Shown piece by piece: positions 11,059 to 24,098 of a stretch of 64,000 nucleotides of DNA (position 1 is the stretch's first letter; every line of letters starts with the position of its first letter). This DNA is from Tragulus kanchil (Eukaryota; Chordata; Mammalia; Artiodactyla; Tragulidae): the NCBI GenBank assembly GCA_022376925.1, contig JAIOJX010000025.1, positions 143,923,301 through 143,987,300 of the forward strand, read 5' to 3'. The position numbers and the translations under genes were made by a program. The notes below the pieces were generated by a model. It did no database searches, had not been told where the DNA came from, and saw only the letters and a program-made list of their open reading frames with translations.

Positions 11059-13250
11059 CATTTAACTTTCTGCCTGACATATCAGAGGCATACATATTTA
11101 AATAAATATGAATCATTCTCTCATTAAAAATGCAAGAAAATCTACTCAGCTCCCTTTATCTCCTAAACTTAACCAATATTTACTAAATATTGGTGTTATT
11201 AAAACACCAGAGCCAGCAAATATTTTGTGGTGATGAAAAGGGTTATAAAATACACTGACAGAGAAAAAAATCTCATTTGATGATTCATTTTTATACTAAA
11301 TATTGCAAAGACTCCAGGGGAAAAAATCCTAGAAAAATAAACCATTCAATTTTGTGTTTCTCAAGTTTATTTGACCTCAGAAGCTTTTCCCCCTATTTTA
11401 CTTTTTCTTTTGAATATCCTCTAGAATAAAATAAGGGACTATCATCTTAAGCAAAATATTGTCATTTATCTAATTTGAGTCTCCTTTATGCCATAGGAGA
11501 GTCAATAAACCTTCTTAGTAGAAAGAATAACAAAACGATCCACATATTTAGCAATTAGCACCAAGAAGGACAATGTGAGTACTAAAAATACCAAAAAGAT
11601 ACGTTTCTAAAAGAGTAGACATTGGAAGCAACCTAGATGTCCATTGGATAAAGAAGCTGTGGTACATATAGACAATGGAATACTACTCAGCCATAAAAAG
11701 GAATGCTATTGAGTCAGTTCTAATGAGGTGGATGAACTTTTGAGCCTATTATTCAGAGTGAAGTAAGTCAGAAAGGGAAAAACAAATATTGTATACCAAC
11801 ATATATATATGGAATCTATAAGGATGGTACTGATGAATTTGTTCACAGAGGAGCAATGGAGATGCAAACATAGAGCACAAACTTATGGCCAAGTATAGGG
11901 GAGACAAGGGAAAGGGTGAGATAAGTGGAGAGCAGCAAAATCCTAAATTATTCTTAACAAAACTTCAGTTCATTTTAATTTTAACATTCATTTAATAATG
12001 GGGTTTAACTTAAGCTAAATGAAACAAATAATTTGAAGCCTAATGACTCAAAGTGGAAATCATAAAAATAAAATTTAGTTTGTCATATGCTGTGCTTATT
12101 AGTAACCTAGCTTTCCTCTAAAGAATAATATAATGAAAATACAAAACTTCCAACATTTAACTTTCTGCCTGACATATCAGAGGCATACATATTTAAATAA
12201 ATATGAATCATTCTCTCATTAAAAATGCAAGAAAATCTACTCAGCTCCCTTTATCTCCTAAACTTAACCAATATTTACTAAATATTGGTGTTATTAAAAC
12301 ACCAGAGCCAGCAAATATTTTGTGGTGATGAAAAGGGTTATAAAATACACTGACAGAGAAAAAAATCTCATTTGATGATTCATTTTTATACTAAATATTG
12401 CAAAGACTCCAGGGGAAAAAATCCTAGAAAAATAAACCATTCAATTTTGTGTTTCTCAAGTTTATTTGACCTCAGAAGCTTTTCCCCCTATTTTACTTTT
12501 TCTTTTGAATATCCTCTAGAATAAAATAAGGGACTATCATCTTAAGCAAAATATTGTCATTTATCTAATTTGAGTCTCCTTTATGCCATAGGAGAGTCAA
12601 TAAACCTTCTTAGTAGAAAGAATAACAAAACGATCCACATATTTAGCAATTAGCACCAAGAAGGACAATGTGAGTACTAAAAATACCAAAAAGATACGTT
12701 TCTAAAAGAGTAGACATTGGAAGCAACCTAGATGTCCATTGGATAAAGAAGCTGTGGTACATATAGACAATGGAATACTACTCAGCCATAAAAAGGAATG
12801 CTATTGAGTCAGTTCTAATGAGGTGGATGAACTTTTGAGCCTATTATTCAGAGTGAAGTAAGTCAGAAAGGGAAAAACAAATATTGTATACCAACATATA
12901 TATATGGAATCTATAAGGATGGTACTGATGAATTTGTTCACAGAGGAGCAATGGAGATGCAAACATAGAGCACAAACTTATGGCCAAGTATAGGGGAGAC
13001 AAGGGAAAGGGTGAGATAAGTGGAGAGAGCAGCAAAATCCTAAATTATTCTTAACAAAACTTCAGTTCATTTTAATTTTAACATTCATTTAATAATGGGG
13101 TTTAACTTAAGCTAAATGAAACAAATAATTTGAAGCCTAATGACTCAAAGTGGAAATCATAAAAATAAAATTTAGTTTGTCATATGCTGTGCTTATTAGT
13201 AACCTAGCTTTCCTCTAAAGAATAATATAATGAAAATACAAAACTTCCAA
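11059..13250. repeat. D5: head-to-tail tandem duplication, about 1.096 kb period
   Basis: 11059-12153 is followed directly by 12154-13250. The one difference is gagagcagc versus gagagagcagc. The sequence after copy 2 (ccaactatttctttctttcc) resembles the start of copy 1 (ccagcatttaactttctgcc), so the join falls on an imperfect microhomology. The unit contains an L1 3' fragment. Confidence 0.95.
11610..11935 (+). mobile_element. L1 3' end fragment (ruminant type)
   Basis: Reads as the L1 3'-terminal segment: ggaagcaacctagatgtcca, gaagctgtggtacatatag, gaatactactcagccataaa, gtgaagtaagtcagaaag, atatatatggaatctataag. Not coding. Repeated at 12705-13030 by D5, with the end again at 13974-14075 by D6. 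Confidence 0.8.
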
Positions 13251-15010
13251 CTATTTCTTTCTTTCCTGCCATTGAACTTACTGAGATTGATTCTCCAATT
13301 TTAGATTAAAAAGCACAAAAAACTACTGTTCTTAAACACAAAATTCAGACAGTATATTAAAAATATTCTATCAAATGCTTAAGCTTTACTGAACTCATTG
13401 TTACCAAATCCCAGCATTTTAATGTTATAATAAAAGCATTAAAAAGAGCATCAAAACACAATTTCAAATCAAAGATATTTTATATACTTTATATTCTAAC
13501 TGAAAAGTGATGATATAAAAGAGGTTTAATTTGTAGGTTGACATTTTCATCTATGACTGCTTCAGTTTTACCTCAGCCTACAATTTCAGTCCCTCTTCCA
13601 ATCACATCATTTAACGTCTTGTCTTTACATATGAACTATATAAATTGTGGCACAATCAATCCATTACTACTGCCAGCTTAACAGCTGTTATCCAACCATT
13701 GTTAGGCTGATGTAACCAACATCAATCATGAAAATGGCTTAAAGGATGGTTCTTAACCAGAGCCTGCTGTCATGATCAACAGCCACTGAAAGGCATGGTT
13801 GACTATGGAGACTTGAGTCATCTAAGTACCTACACCTCCTCCATGTGTTAGCTAAAATTAATTAAATTGTCATTAGAAGGAGATTTGGGTGATTTTGGAG
13901 GGGTAGCTACTTTAAACATTTCAAAATATATTTTATTTCCTAAGAGATAAGAGTAAACTTATGGAATATAGGGGATGAATTTGTTCACAGAGGAGCAATG
14001 GAGATGCAAACATAGAGCACAAACTTATGGCCAAGTATAGGGGAGACAAGGAAAGGGTGAGATAAGTGGAGAGCAGCAAAATCCTAAATTATTCTTAACA
14101 AAACTTCAGTTCATTTTAATTTTAACATTCATTTAATAATGGGGTTTAACTTAAGCTAAATGAAACAAATAATTTGAAGCCTAATGACTCAAAGTGGAAA
14201 TCATAAAAATAAAATTTAGTTTGTCATATGCTGTGCTTATTAGTAACCTAGCTTTCCTCTAAAGAATAATATAATGAAAATACAAAACTTCCAACTATTT
14301 CTTTCTTTCCTGCCATTGAACTTACTGAGATTGATTCTCCAATTTTAGATTAAAAAGCACAAAAAACTACTGTTCTTAAACACAAAATTCAGACAGTATA
14401 TTAAAAATATTCTATCAAATGCTTAAGCTTTACTGAACTCATTGTTACCAAATCCCAGCATTTTAATGTTATAATAAAAGCATTAAAAAGAGCATCAAAA
14501 CACAATTTCAAATCAAAGATATTTTATATACTTTATATTCTAACTGAAAAGTGATGATATAAAAGAGGTTTAATTTGTAGGTTGACATTTTCATCTATGA
14601 CTGCTTCAGTTTTACCTCAGCCTACAATTTCAGTCCCTCTTCCAATCACATCATTTAACGTCTTGTCTTTACATATGAACTATATAAATTGTGGCACAAT
14701 CAATCCATTACTACTGCCAGCTTAACAGCTGTTATCCAACCATTGTTAGGCTGATGTAACCAACATCAATCATGAAAATGGCTTAAAGGATGGTTCTTAA
14801 CCAGAGCCTGCTGTCATGATCAACAGCCACTGAAAGGCATGGTTGACTATGGAGACTTGAGTCATCTAAGTACCTACACCTCCTCCATGTGTTAGCTAAA
14901 ATTAATTAAATTGTCATTAGAAGGAGATTTGGGTGATTTTGGAGGGGTAGCTACTTTAAACATTTCAAAATATATTTTATTTCCTAAGAGATGAGAGTAA
15001 ACTCATATGG
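12928..15010. repeat. D6: direct tandem duplication, about 1.045 kb period
   Basis: 12928-13965 recurs as 13974-15010. Differences are a G-run indel (caagggaaagg versus caaggaaagg) and the ga dinucleotide also seen in D5. Copy 1 ends in a garbled version (agataagagtaaacttatgg) of what follows in copy 2 (agatgagagtaaactcatatgg). Overlaps D5 by 323 bp, which is therefore triplicated. Confidence 0.95.
13251..13965. other. Unique, possibly conserved non-coding DNA
   Basis: No transposon similarity recognised. Moderate complexity with homeobox-like cores (aaattaattaaattgtcatt near 13856), a CAGCTG E-box (aacagctgttatcc near 13680) and a 13-bp inverted repeat attgtggcacaat at 13644. A developmental enhancer is possible but conservation cannot be judged from one sequence. 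The second copy, to 15010, belongs to D6. Confidence 0.3.
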
Positions 15011-16079
15011 AAATAATCCTTTTTACAGATAATTATTAGTCTAACAATCGCCTTTATTTCTTATTTCTTAGAATCCTGATAAATTTAAGAATATAGAAAG
15101 GTCATCAGGATAACCTTTTAAAAATGAATTACAAACACACAAATAAGTAGAGTTACACATTTGACTGAGTCATTAGAAACACTAGAGTTGAGGATGACCA
15201 TCAGACTTATATTTTTTATCCATACTTTCTGCTCTACCTAAACAAGGTATTCAATGAAACCTAGCTTAGTAACTTCAAACACTATTTTCTGTTCATCTTA
15301 CTTACATAAGAAGTAAGGATTAAACTACCTGTCCATGTTCAAGCAGTCTCCCAGAGCCCCATAAAACTTGGCCACAGCTGAGTGCTTAAGCCACTCAGTC
15401 TTCGAATGTCGAGGTGATCCACTAGACCAATGATTCACTCACTAGTCCAGAAAAGCTGAAATAGGAATCTTGGAACACATCTTCACTGATCACATCAAGG
15501 GGAGTGGTTCTAGTGCTCTCAAGGGCTGGAAACAAGGGCTTGCCCACTTTTGATGCTGCCATTGTATCCCACGTCCTGATCATGAATGCCACAAGAGGAA
15601 CTAATGATTTCCTAATCATGGTATGTAATGGACCTACACTTCCAAGTCAGTCTTCTGGCATTGACAGATTCATTAGCTGTCCTTGAAGGTCATCAGAAGA
15701 TCATGTGTCACTAATCTCTGTCAGTTTTTCCCCAATAAACTGATTTCAAAGACCTACTCCCAGTCTGCTGTTTTGCCATCCATCTTGTTTACCTGATTTG
15801 TCCTAGCATTCTAAGTACTACAAGCCTGTCTTTATTTCTTGAAAGTCTAAAGTGCAGTTCTTACATACTACTTTACATAGTTCAAAGACAACAAAATTTC
15901 CAGACATTTTTGATGAAAACACAGTTCTTGCCAAGAAAACAAATACTCGCAACAGAGGAGAAAGAACTTAATATTTTACTGGCAAAGTTTAATTTTAAGA
16001 ACATGAAAATTTCTCTGGAGAAATATTTAATGTTTAGGGTCTTTCACAAGAGAATTGTATATATCCTTTTACAAACCAA
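15011..16079. other. Unique non-coding DNA
   Basis: Contains overlapping short ORFs on both strands near 15422-15686, neither with splice context, a plausible start context or any family resemblance. I see no gene and no named repeat. Confidence 0.45.
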
Positions 16080-16215
16080 GAGGCCAAGAGATATAGTCAA
16101 AAGAGCCCTGGATTAGAAGTCAATAGACATAGATTGTAGACCTGACTCTGAAAACAAATCAACAGAGTAACCTGAAGCAAATCAACTTAATCTTCCTGAA
16201 ACTGTTGGAAAGAGA
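16080..16215 (+). mobile_element. MIR SINE fragment
   Basis: Matches the MIR 5'-to-core order: aaaagagccctggattagaa, gtcaatagacatagattgta, cctgactctgaaaac, then a degraded 'cttaatcttcctgaaactg' corresponding to the cctcagtttcc region. Confidence 0.6.
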
Positions 16216-17413
16216 CTTTGTAAGAGAAAGAGCAAGAATTGATTTGGCAAATGAAGAATAGCTAAGTCAAATGCATTCTGTGGTTTGAAACTGTGAGCCC
16301 GTAGAGAGTATGTTTTAGAACAGTGCTATGCAGTCAAGAGGCACATCCAGTATTTGTACTTTAAAAGACCTGCCAATTCACGAATATAAGGAAAATTGTA
16401 CACCCACTGCTGGATGAGAAACTGGATGAGGACCATAATAACCTATAAAGTATACCCAGCAACTTTGTAGAACGCAATTATTTTAGGGGTAAATATAACT
16501 AGTACATTTTGCGAAGCATAAAGGCAAAGACAGCAAATAGTCACTGCCTCTTCAATTATCACCTAACAAGATTTCAGAAAACACTTAGATTCAAAAAACT
16601 TTTAAAATGTGTTCATTCAAAAAGTAGTAATGCATTAAGCTCACATGCCATTTTGTTTTTCTAAAGAACTCAAAAGTGCTTTTCAAAATTCCGATCATCC
16701 ATTACAAAGCTTTTAATTTCAATAAAGGAAGGAAGATTTCCAGATATAAAATAGCTGTGATCATAAAAGACACTACATCTTGCACAAAGTCAGGCTTTCA
16801 AGAAGAAAACTCCTTGGAATACCAGTCTTCGTTTGATAATTTTGTTACTGTTTTTTTTTTTTTTTTTTTCACCTGCTCTTTGGTGGTATATATATATATT
16901 TTTTTCTTTTGAAGAGAAGATTTTGCATCTTATTCATTTTCCAAATTTCTTACTTGGAGTTCTCACAAGTTAATGTTTTAAAGTTTCATAATCAACAATA
17001 GCAAATGCTAAATTATTTTTAAATTAGAAAACTGTTTCATTTTTTTTTATTGTTATGTGATGAATATTGTCTTAGACCACTGTCTCCAGAGAAGTATGTT
17101 AGGACATCCTGTTTTACTGACATTCTGGATTTCCTCACTAACTCTTTGCCTTTTAAACAAGGAAGTTAGAGGGTAGAGTACAGACAAGGAAAGTGATAAC
17201 TCCATGGAGTGACGAAAAATGATGCCAGATGTGTGTGATATATATGTGCTTGCAAATCTTTGTAGCTGCTAGCTGTCATCTCCCTTCTTCCTCAGTTTTC
17301 CTTTATCCAAATCCCATCTCCCTACCCACCCTGGCAAGGTCACAGATGTTTCACAGACTGAAAAACATTGGGAAAGGCTTGTATACAGAAACACTAGTAT
17401 AGAAGAAAACAAA
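16216..17413. other. Unique AT-rich DNA with a T tract
   Basis: Non-coding. A run of about 19 T at 16852-16870 is followed by a short (TA)n stretch near 16888-16900. No family recognised. Confidence 0.5.
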
Positions 17414-17723
17414 ACACACCCTGAGAGCTTCCCTGCTGGTCCAGTGGGTAAGGATACCGCCTGGCAGTGCAAGCGGGCACCGGTTCAATCTCTGGCCCAG
17501 GAAGATCCCACGTGCTGCAGAGTGGCTGGACCAGTGTGTCCAATTATGAGCCAGTGCCCTGGAGCACATGTACCCAGAGTTGGTGCTCTGCAACGAGAGG
17601 TGCCACTGCAATGGGAGGCCCACACAGGCCAAAGAATAAAGATTGATGAAAAATAAAAATAAATTAAAAACCAATAACAGAGGCCAAAAATTTAAACGCA
17701 CATACACATACACACACCTTGAG
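17414..17723 (+). mobile_element. tRNA-derived SINE of the distinct-body subfamily, with target-site duplication
   Basis: Element from about 17426 to 17711. Head gcttccctgctggtccagtg, B box ggttcaatctc, body ctggaccagtgtgtccaatt and gggaggcccacacaggcc, tail with ccaataacagaggcc. Flanked by acacaccctgag (17414) and acacaccttgag (17712), a 12-bp target-site duplication with one mismatch. Confidence 0.85.
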
Positions 17724-18325
17724 GACACTTTGTCTCGTCTTTGACAAGATGGTGGCAGCATATATTGGTTCTGGGTATCTTAAAAGAGCAATTCCATCAG
17801 TGTTCTAGAATAGACCTTTATCTCTACATAGTATTAGCATATTATTTTATGACAATAGCAGTGGTGGTATTCCTCTGCTTTAATTAAATGTTAGCAGCTC
17901 TAGATCTTACCAAATTACACAGTATTCCACAAAATCACAAGGCAGTGCAAAATATATTTTCATATGGATTAAAATGAATAAGAAGCATCTCTCCAGTGTC
18001 TTGTTTCAGTTAACACTTTTTTCTCAATTCAAGAGTGATGGTTTTACATTGCTTTATCTTTAATGGAAAGGATATTTTATCCTAGGAAGACTGCTAAGAG
18101 ATGAATCATACAGTCTTTTATTTTGGAAGATATGACAATCATCCTAACTTCCTAATTCTGTACAAATAAATAGCAGAAACATATTTATACCTTCTATTGG
18201 TTTGCCTTGTAATAGAAAGTGATAAACAATCACAATTTTTAAATACAAAGTAGGTTCAAAACACAATTATTTATTAAAATGAGAGCCTCTTCTCCCTATT
18301 TCTTTTTCAGTCAATTCAGAAGTTC
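17724..18325. other. Unique AT-rich non-coding DNA
   Basis: No ORF of note and no repeat family recognised. Confidence 0.45.
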
Positions 18326-20540
18326 ATTATAAGGAATAGTAACAGTCCTTGTCTACTCAATGAACTCTATTAGATGTTAAAAGTAAGAAATAGATTTGAC
18401 CTTTCAAAATCTTACTGTCTCCTACACAAAAAGACAATAACACAGAACACTATTACATAAGATATAATATGGAAGTAGATACTAAAAATATTTTTAAGTG
18501 ATATTGATGTTTTAAGTGATATTAAGTGATATTTTAGTGAAATGATGCAATGACTCCACTTGAGTAGAATCATTTAAAACTAACTGAAATAGTTCTGGAA
18601 ATGTTGCAGAATTATGGTATCTACAGAAAAGTGAGAGACATCATTCCAAACAGCAAACTGAATGAGCAAAAGTTCTGAAGCTGTAAGGGTTGAATACACT
18701 TAATCTTCTGTGAGACAGATAATGGGTTTAGTAGTGGCAATACAACAATGAATATTAAGAAGTCTGGTAACAATCTGGAAAGAACAAGAGGAGAAACTTC
18801 ACCACTGTTACCAGCACCACTCAATGGAGTGACAAAGTAAAGGATACTGAAGCCTAGAGAGAGGACATTATTCACTGAAATGCTGGTGTGTGGATGTGCG
18901 TGCGGGCCCATGTATGCACATGAGTGTGTGTGTACCCACTTTAAGCATGTGAGAGACATCATCACAGCTGTGATTTAAGAAGATTAATTTGGTAGAAGTA
19001 AACAATGGGGAGCTGGTACAACAGAAGTCTTGACCCAGGGAAGAGTTTACTTCTGCATAGCAAATTCACTCTTTTTCAAAAATAAGGTTTTACATTTTAT
19101 CTCTGTCCCCTTTAATCTTCATTTTTTTTTCTTTTGGCTTTTGTCTTTTAATGCGAGCTGGATGGAGGTGGGCAGGGTCTTTTGCCCTTTCTACATTCAC
19201 CACCTGCTTGGGTTTCTCTTACATACCTCACATGCTCTGTCTGCTGCTTCTCACTGTTTATTCCTCCATGCATTGTTCTTCTTCTTTTTTTTTTTCCCTG
19301 TAATCTCCTTTGTCCCTGATGCCAATCCCAAGTACTCAAAAGCTGGTTAAATATATTACTGACTACTTTCAAACTCTGATCTTTAAGTTCTTATATGGAT
19401 ATATGCTTCATTCAGGTTGACAGTTCAATTTATTATAAGGAATAGTAACAGTCCTTGTCTACTCAATGAACTCTATTAGATGAAAGTAAGAAATAGATTT
19501 GACCTTTCAAAATCTTACTGTCTCCTACACAAAGACAATAACACAGAACACTATTACATAAGATATAATATGGAAGTAGATACTAAAAATATTTTTAAGT
19601 GATATTGATGTTTTAAGTGATATTAAGTGATATTTTAGTGAAATGATGCAATGACTCCACTTGAGTAGAATCATTTAAAACTAACTGAAATAGTTCTGGA
19701 AATGTTGCAGAATTATGGTATCTACAGAAAAGTGAGAGACATCATTCCAAACAGCAAACTGAATGAGCAAAAGTTCTGAAGCTGTAAGGGTTGAATACAC
19801 TTAATCTTCTGTGAGACAGATAATGGGTTTAGTAGTGGCAATACAACAATGAATATTAAGAAGTCTGGTAACAATCTGGAAAGAACAAGAGGAGAAACTT
19901 CACCACTGTTACCAGCACCACTCAATGGAGTGACAAAGTAAAGGATACTGAAGCCTAGAGAGAGGACATTATTCACTGAAATGCTGGTGTGTGGATGTGC
20001 GTGCGGGCCCATGTATGCACATGAGTGTGTGTGTACCCACTTTAAGCATGTGAGAGACATCATCACAGCTGTGATTTAAGAAGATTAATTTGGTAGAAGT
20101 AAACAATGGGGAGCTGGTACAACAGAAGTCTTGACCCAGGGAAGAGTTTACTTCTGCATAGCAAATTCACTCTTTTTCAAAAATAAGGTTTTACATTTTA
20201 TCTCTGTCCCCTTTAATCTTCATTTTTTTTTCTTTTGGCTTTTGTCTTTTAATGCGAGCTGGATGGAGGTGGGCAGGGTCTTTTGCCCTTTCTACATTCA
20301 CCACCTGCTTGGGTTTCTCTTACATACCTCACATGCTCTGTCTGCTGCTTCTCACTGTTTATTCCTCCATGCATTGTTCTTCTTCTTTTTTTTTTTCCCT
20401 GTAATCTCCTTTGTCCCTGATGCCAATCCCAAGTACTCAAAAGCTGGTTAAATATATTACTGACTACTTTCAAACTCTGATCTTTAAGTTCTTATATGGA
20501 TATATGCTTCATTCAGGTTGACAGTTCAATTTATTATAAG
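18326..20540. repeat. D7: head-to-tail tandem duplication, 1.1 kb period
   Basis: 18326-19431 is followed directly by 19432-20540. Differences are small indels (gatgttaaaagtaag versus gatgaaagtaag; aaaaagac versus aaagac). The join lies on a shared attataag. The unit holds a TG-rich patch near 18886-18935 and a long pyrimidine stretch near 19260-19300, and no gene. Confidence 0.95.
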
Positions 20541-22364
20541 CAGAGCTTATACTGACAGAATCATATATTCAGGCCTTTTCATTTTAAAAAAATATAAAAG
20601 AAATTCTGGAGCCCTGGATAAAAAGGCTGTCCAGTTACTGGGTGGGACAGGACCAGATGTGTGACTCTGGACAAAAGGCTCAGGAATCGTAGCGGATAAG
20701 ATGACAATGGGTCACCAGTGTGGGACTACAATTAAGCAAGGGAACATGATAGTGTGATACATGAGTAGGATCATAAAATATACAAGCCATAAGATGTTCA
20801 ATTAATCAGTCCCTCCAAATCTGTGCTTAGCATCAAAAGTAGTGTGACGACAGGGCTTGCCAAGGGCACAATAGCAACGTAAGTGAATTCGGCTTCAGCA
20901 GCTGCTGACCAGCCTTTTCTATACTCTTCCTATCCCCACTGATCTGCACCCTGCCAGGCAGTTAGCACTCAGTGCTTCCACATGTGGCCTGCCACCCTGG
21001 CACTGTCCCATATTCTAATGCCATCCAGCTTTCTGCTCTCTTTCTGCCATCCTTATATTTTGAGATCAGAATCCCACAGCTCTGATAAACTGTGTTGGAA
21101 AAACAATGTAGTTGTGTTTCAAAGAAGAATTTGGAATAGTAAGACTTAAGCCCAGTGTGAGGCCTCTGCAATGGTACACCTTCAGACAGTATGGCAGGTT
21201 GTACACATATATGAGGATGGGGAGCAGGCCCTTACATGCTGTGGTTCTATAAAAAATACTAAACCAAAACCACATTCTACAGGTAAAATAATGCTACATC
21301 TTTTTGCTTTTCACCTTTTTCTTTTGGCTTTTGTTTTTAGGAGTTGGAGGTGGGCAGGGTCTTTTGCCCTTTCTACATTCACCACCTGCTTGGGTTTCTC
21401 TTACATACCTCACATGCTCTGTCTGCTGCTTCTCACTGTTTATTCCTCCATGCATTGTTCTTCTTCTTTTTTTTTTTCCCTGTAATCTCCTTTGTCCCTG
21501 ATGCCAATCCCAAGTACTCAAAAGCTGGTTAAATATATTACTGACTACTTTCAAACTCTGATCTTTAAGTTCTTATATGGATATATGCTTCATTCAGGTT
21601 GACAGTTCAATTTATTATAAGCAGAGCTTATACTGACAGAATCATATATTCAGGCCTTTTCATTTTAAAAAAATATAAAAGAAATTCTGGAGCCCTGGAT
21701 AAAAAGGCTGTCCAGTTACTGGGTGGGACAGGACCAGATGTGTGACTCTGGACAAAAGGCTCAGGAATCGTAGCGGATAAGATGACAATGGGTCACCAGT
21801 GTGGGACTACAATTAAGCAAGGGAACATGATAGTGTGATACATGAGTAGGATCATAAAATATACAAGCCATAAGATGTTCAATTAATCAGTCCCTCCAAA
21901 TCTGTGCTTAGCATCAAAAGTAGTGTGACGACAGGGCTTGCCAAGGGCACAATAGCAACGTAAGTGAATTCGGCTTCAGCAGCTGCTGACCAGCCTTTTC
22001 TATACTCTTCCTATCCCCACTGATCTGCACCCTGCCAGGCAGTTAGCACTCAGTGCTTCCACATGTGGCCTGCCACCCTGGCACTGTCCCATATTCTAAT
22101 GCCATCCAGCTTTCTGCTCTCTTTCTGCCATCCTTATATTTTGAGATCAGAATCCCACAGCTCTGATAAACTGTGTTGGAAAAACAATGTAGTTGTGTTT
22201 CAAAGAAGAATTTGGAATAGTAAGACTTAAGCCCAGTGTGAGGCCTCTGCAATGGTACACCTTCAGACAGTATGGCAGGTTGTACACATATATGAGGATG
22301 GGGAGCAGGCCCTTACATGCTGTGGTTCTATAAAAAATACTAAACCAAAACCACATTCTACAGG
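20231..22364. repeat. D8: direct tandem duplication, about 1.085 kb period
   Basis: 20231-21283 recurs as 21320-22364. Copy 2 starts with a garbled stretch (8 bases missing in tttttaggagttggaggtgg compared with copy 1) and then matches exactly. The 36-bp separator at 21284-21319 is a degraded likeness of the sequence after copy 2 (compare taatgctacatctttttgc with taatatacacatttggc). Overlaps D7 by 310 bp, giving three copies at 19130, 20231 and 21320. Confidence 0.95.
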
Positions 22365-23084
22365 CTGCTATCTACCATAATATACACATTTGGCATAAAC
22401 TATTTTAAATGATTTTACGTAATTAAATGGGCAAAATAATAGTAATTCATTTAACTCCAGAACATATTGCTTCATACTTTTTCTTGTCAAATTTCAATCA
22501 ACTTATTTCTGATAAGTTTTTCAAGTTAGTAAGAATCATTTTAAACTTAGATTATTTTTTGTAGGTATTGTGCTAGCTAATAATTCTGTATTAAGTTGTA
22601 ATGAGCAAATTATATATATGTATTATACACACATATATATAGAATGATAAACATATACCCATTCTTATGTGTATATGTATTATATATTCTACAATTTGAA
22701 ATTCAGGTCATTCATTAAATATTTTAAAGCATTAAACCTAATTAGAAAGTGGTTGGTCTCACTCATGTTTTCTAGACTGAAAAATAGCACTATGCATATT
22801 GAAACTCAAAGCCAAACCTCTTGAATCATTTCTATATATCTCAAAATACATAAAAGTCTTCTGAACTGCATTTTGGAAGTTTTGATCAACAGGATAATTT
22901 CCAACACGTCAAAAGAAAACATTTTTCAGAGTAAGTTCTTCTAAATCTATGATCCTTAACAGGAGGCTCTGTTTAAAGAAAATCATCATAAGCAGTATGC
23001 TTTTATTATGTTTTCTTACTAGAATCAAAATATTCCCTGTAAATATGCATGGTTATTCAGTCAACTTTTTTTTTCTACATGGAA
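22365..23084. other. Unique AT-rich DNA with TA/TATG microsatellite
   Basis: An impure alternating tract of TA, TG and CA steps occupies about 22608-22688. Otherwise non-coding with no recognised family. Confidence 0.6.
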
Positions 23085-23620
23085 CTATAAACAAGACCAA
23101 CAGAGCCTTTTCTTTCATGGCATTTACATTCCATTGAAGAAAGACAATGAACAAACAAAATGAAAAATATCAGATGAGGTTGGATGCTTAAAGAAAATAA
23201 AATACAGTGACCGGACAGTGAATAAATGGCACAATGACACTTGAGAGTTAGAAGGGCAGCAAAGGTCATTTAAGAGGCTGATCTTTGAGCTGAAACCTGA
23301 TTGCCAAGGATTTGGCCACACAAAGATATGAAGGAAGGAAAAGCATTCCAGCCAGAAAATGCTCAGAGCATGCTTCACAAATGAAGAGCAAGGCCCAACA
23401 TACTGACATAGGAGGAACAAACACAGACCATAGAAAAATAGAACAAAGACTCATGTGACAGAATAACAAGGCCATAGGGAGAAACTAGTTAGGGCTAAAT
23501 GATGTGGTAATTTTTATGTCTTGGTTTAAAAAAAACTCTGGGTTTTTTTGGTATGGTACGGTCATACTCTGGTATGATTCTGAGTCAAAGCAGAAGCCAG
23601 TGGAGAATGTTAAAGTGGAA
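23085..23620 (-). mobile_element. Old L2-like interspersed repeat fragment
   Basis: Segment order (catttacattccattgaaga, gacaatgaacaaacaaaatg, ctgatctttgagctgaaacc, aagcattccagccagaaaat, gccagtggagaatgtt) resembles a widespread old mammalian element, read here as the reverse strand of an L2-type 3' region. The apparent minus-strand ORFs here are incidental. Confidence 0.4.
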
Positions 23621-23969
23621 AATGAAATTACCTTTTTCTCTTTTTAAAACATGCTTTCAGCTACAATGTTAAGAGATTGAGGGCAAGAGGATGAGAGTGT
23701 AGAAGAGGGGCCAATGGGGAGTCCTGCAGTTCTCAGGCAGAGGGTTCAAGTACCTCAGACGAGGGTAATAGCAATTGGGATAGAGAAAAGTGAAAAATTC
23801 AGACCATATTTTAATGGTAGAGAAAATTGAACTTACTTTATATTGGGGCTGTGGTAGGGAAGGGAAATAGAGGAATCAAATCCCAATCAAGCAGTTGAAC
23901 TAATATATTTGAAAAAAAAGTTCAAAAAATAAAAATGAAACTATTTAATCCACTTGTTAAGTTAATGCT

Positions 23970-24098
23970 GCTCTGCTTAGTCACTTTTGTCATGTCCAAC
24001 TCTGTGTGACTCCATGGACTGCAATCCGCCAGACTCCCCTGTCTGTGGAATTCTCCAAGCAAAAATACTGGAGTGGGTTGCCATTTCCTTCTCTGAAA
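23970..24098 (-). mobile_element. Truncated Bov-tA SINE
   Basis: Reverse complement of the Bov-tA 3' body: gcttagtcacttttgtcatg, tccatggactgcaatccgcc, gtctgtggaattctccaagc, gagtgggttgccatttcctt. The head is missing. The part from about 24039 is repeated at 25124 by D9. Confidence 0.8.

Noticed and set aside
15422..15686. Overlapping 60-65 codon ORFs on opposite strands
   Set aside because: No start context, splice signals or recognisable domain; length is within chance expectation.
18886..18935. TG/CA-rich patch as a Z-DNA or regulatory element
   Set aside because: Short and impure; ordinary for mammalian DNA, and seen twice only because of D7.
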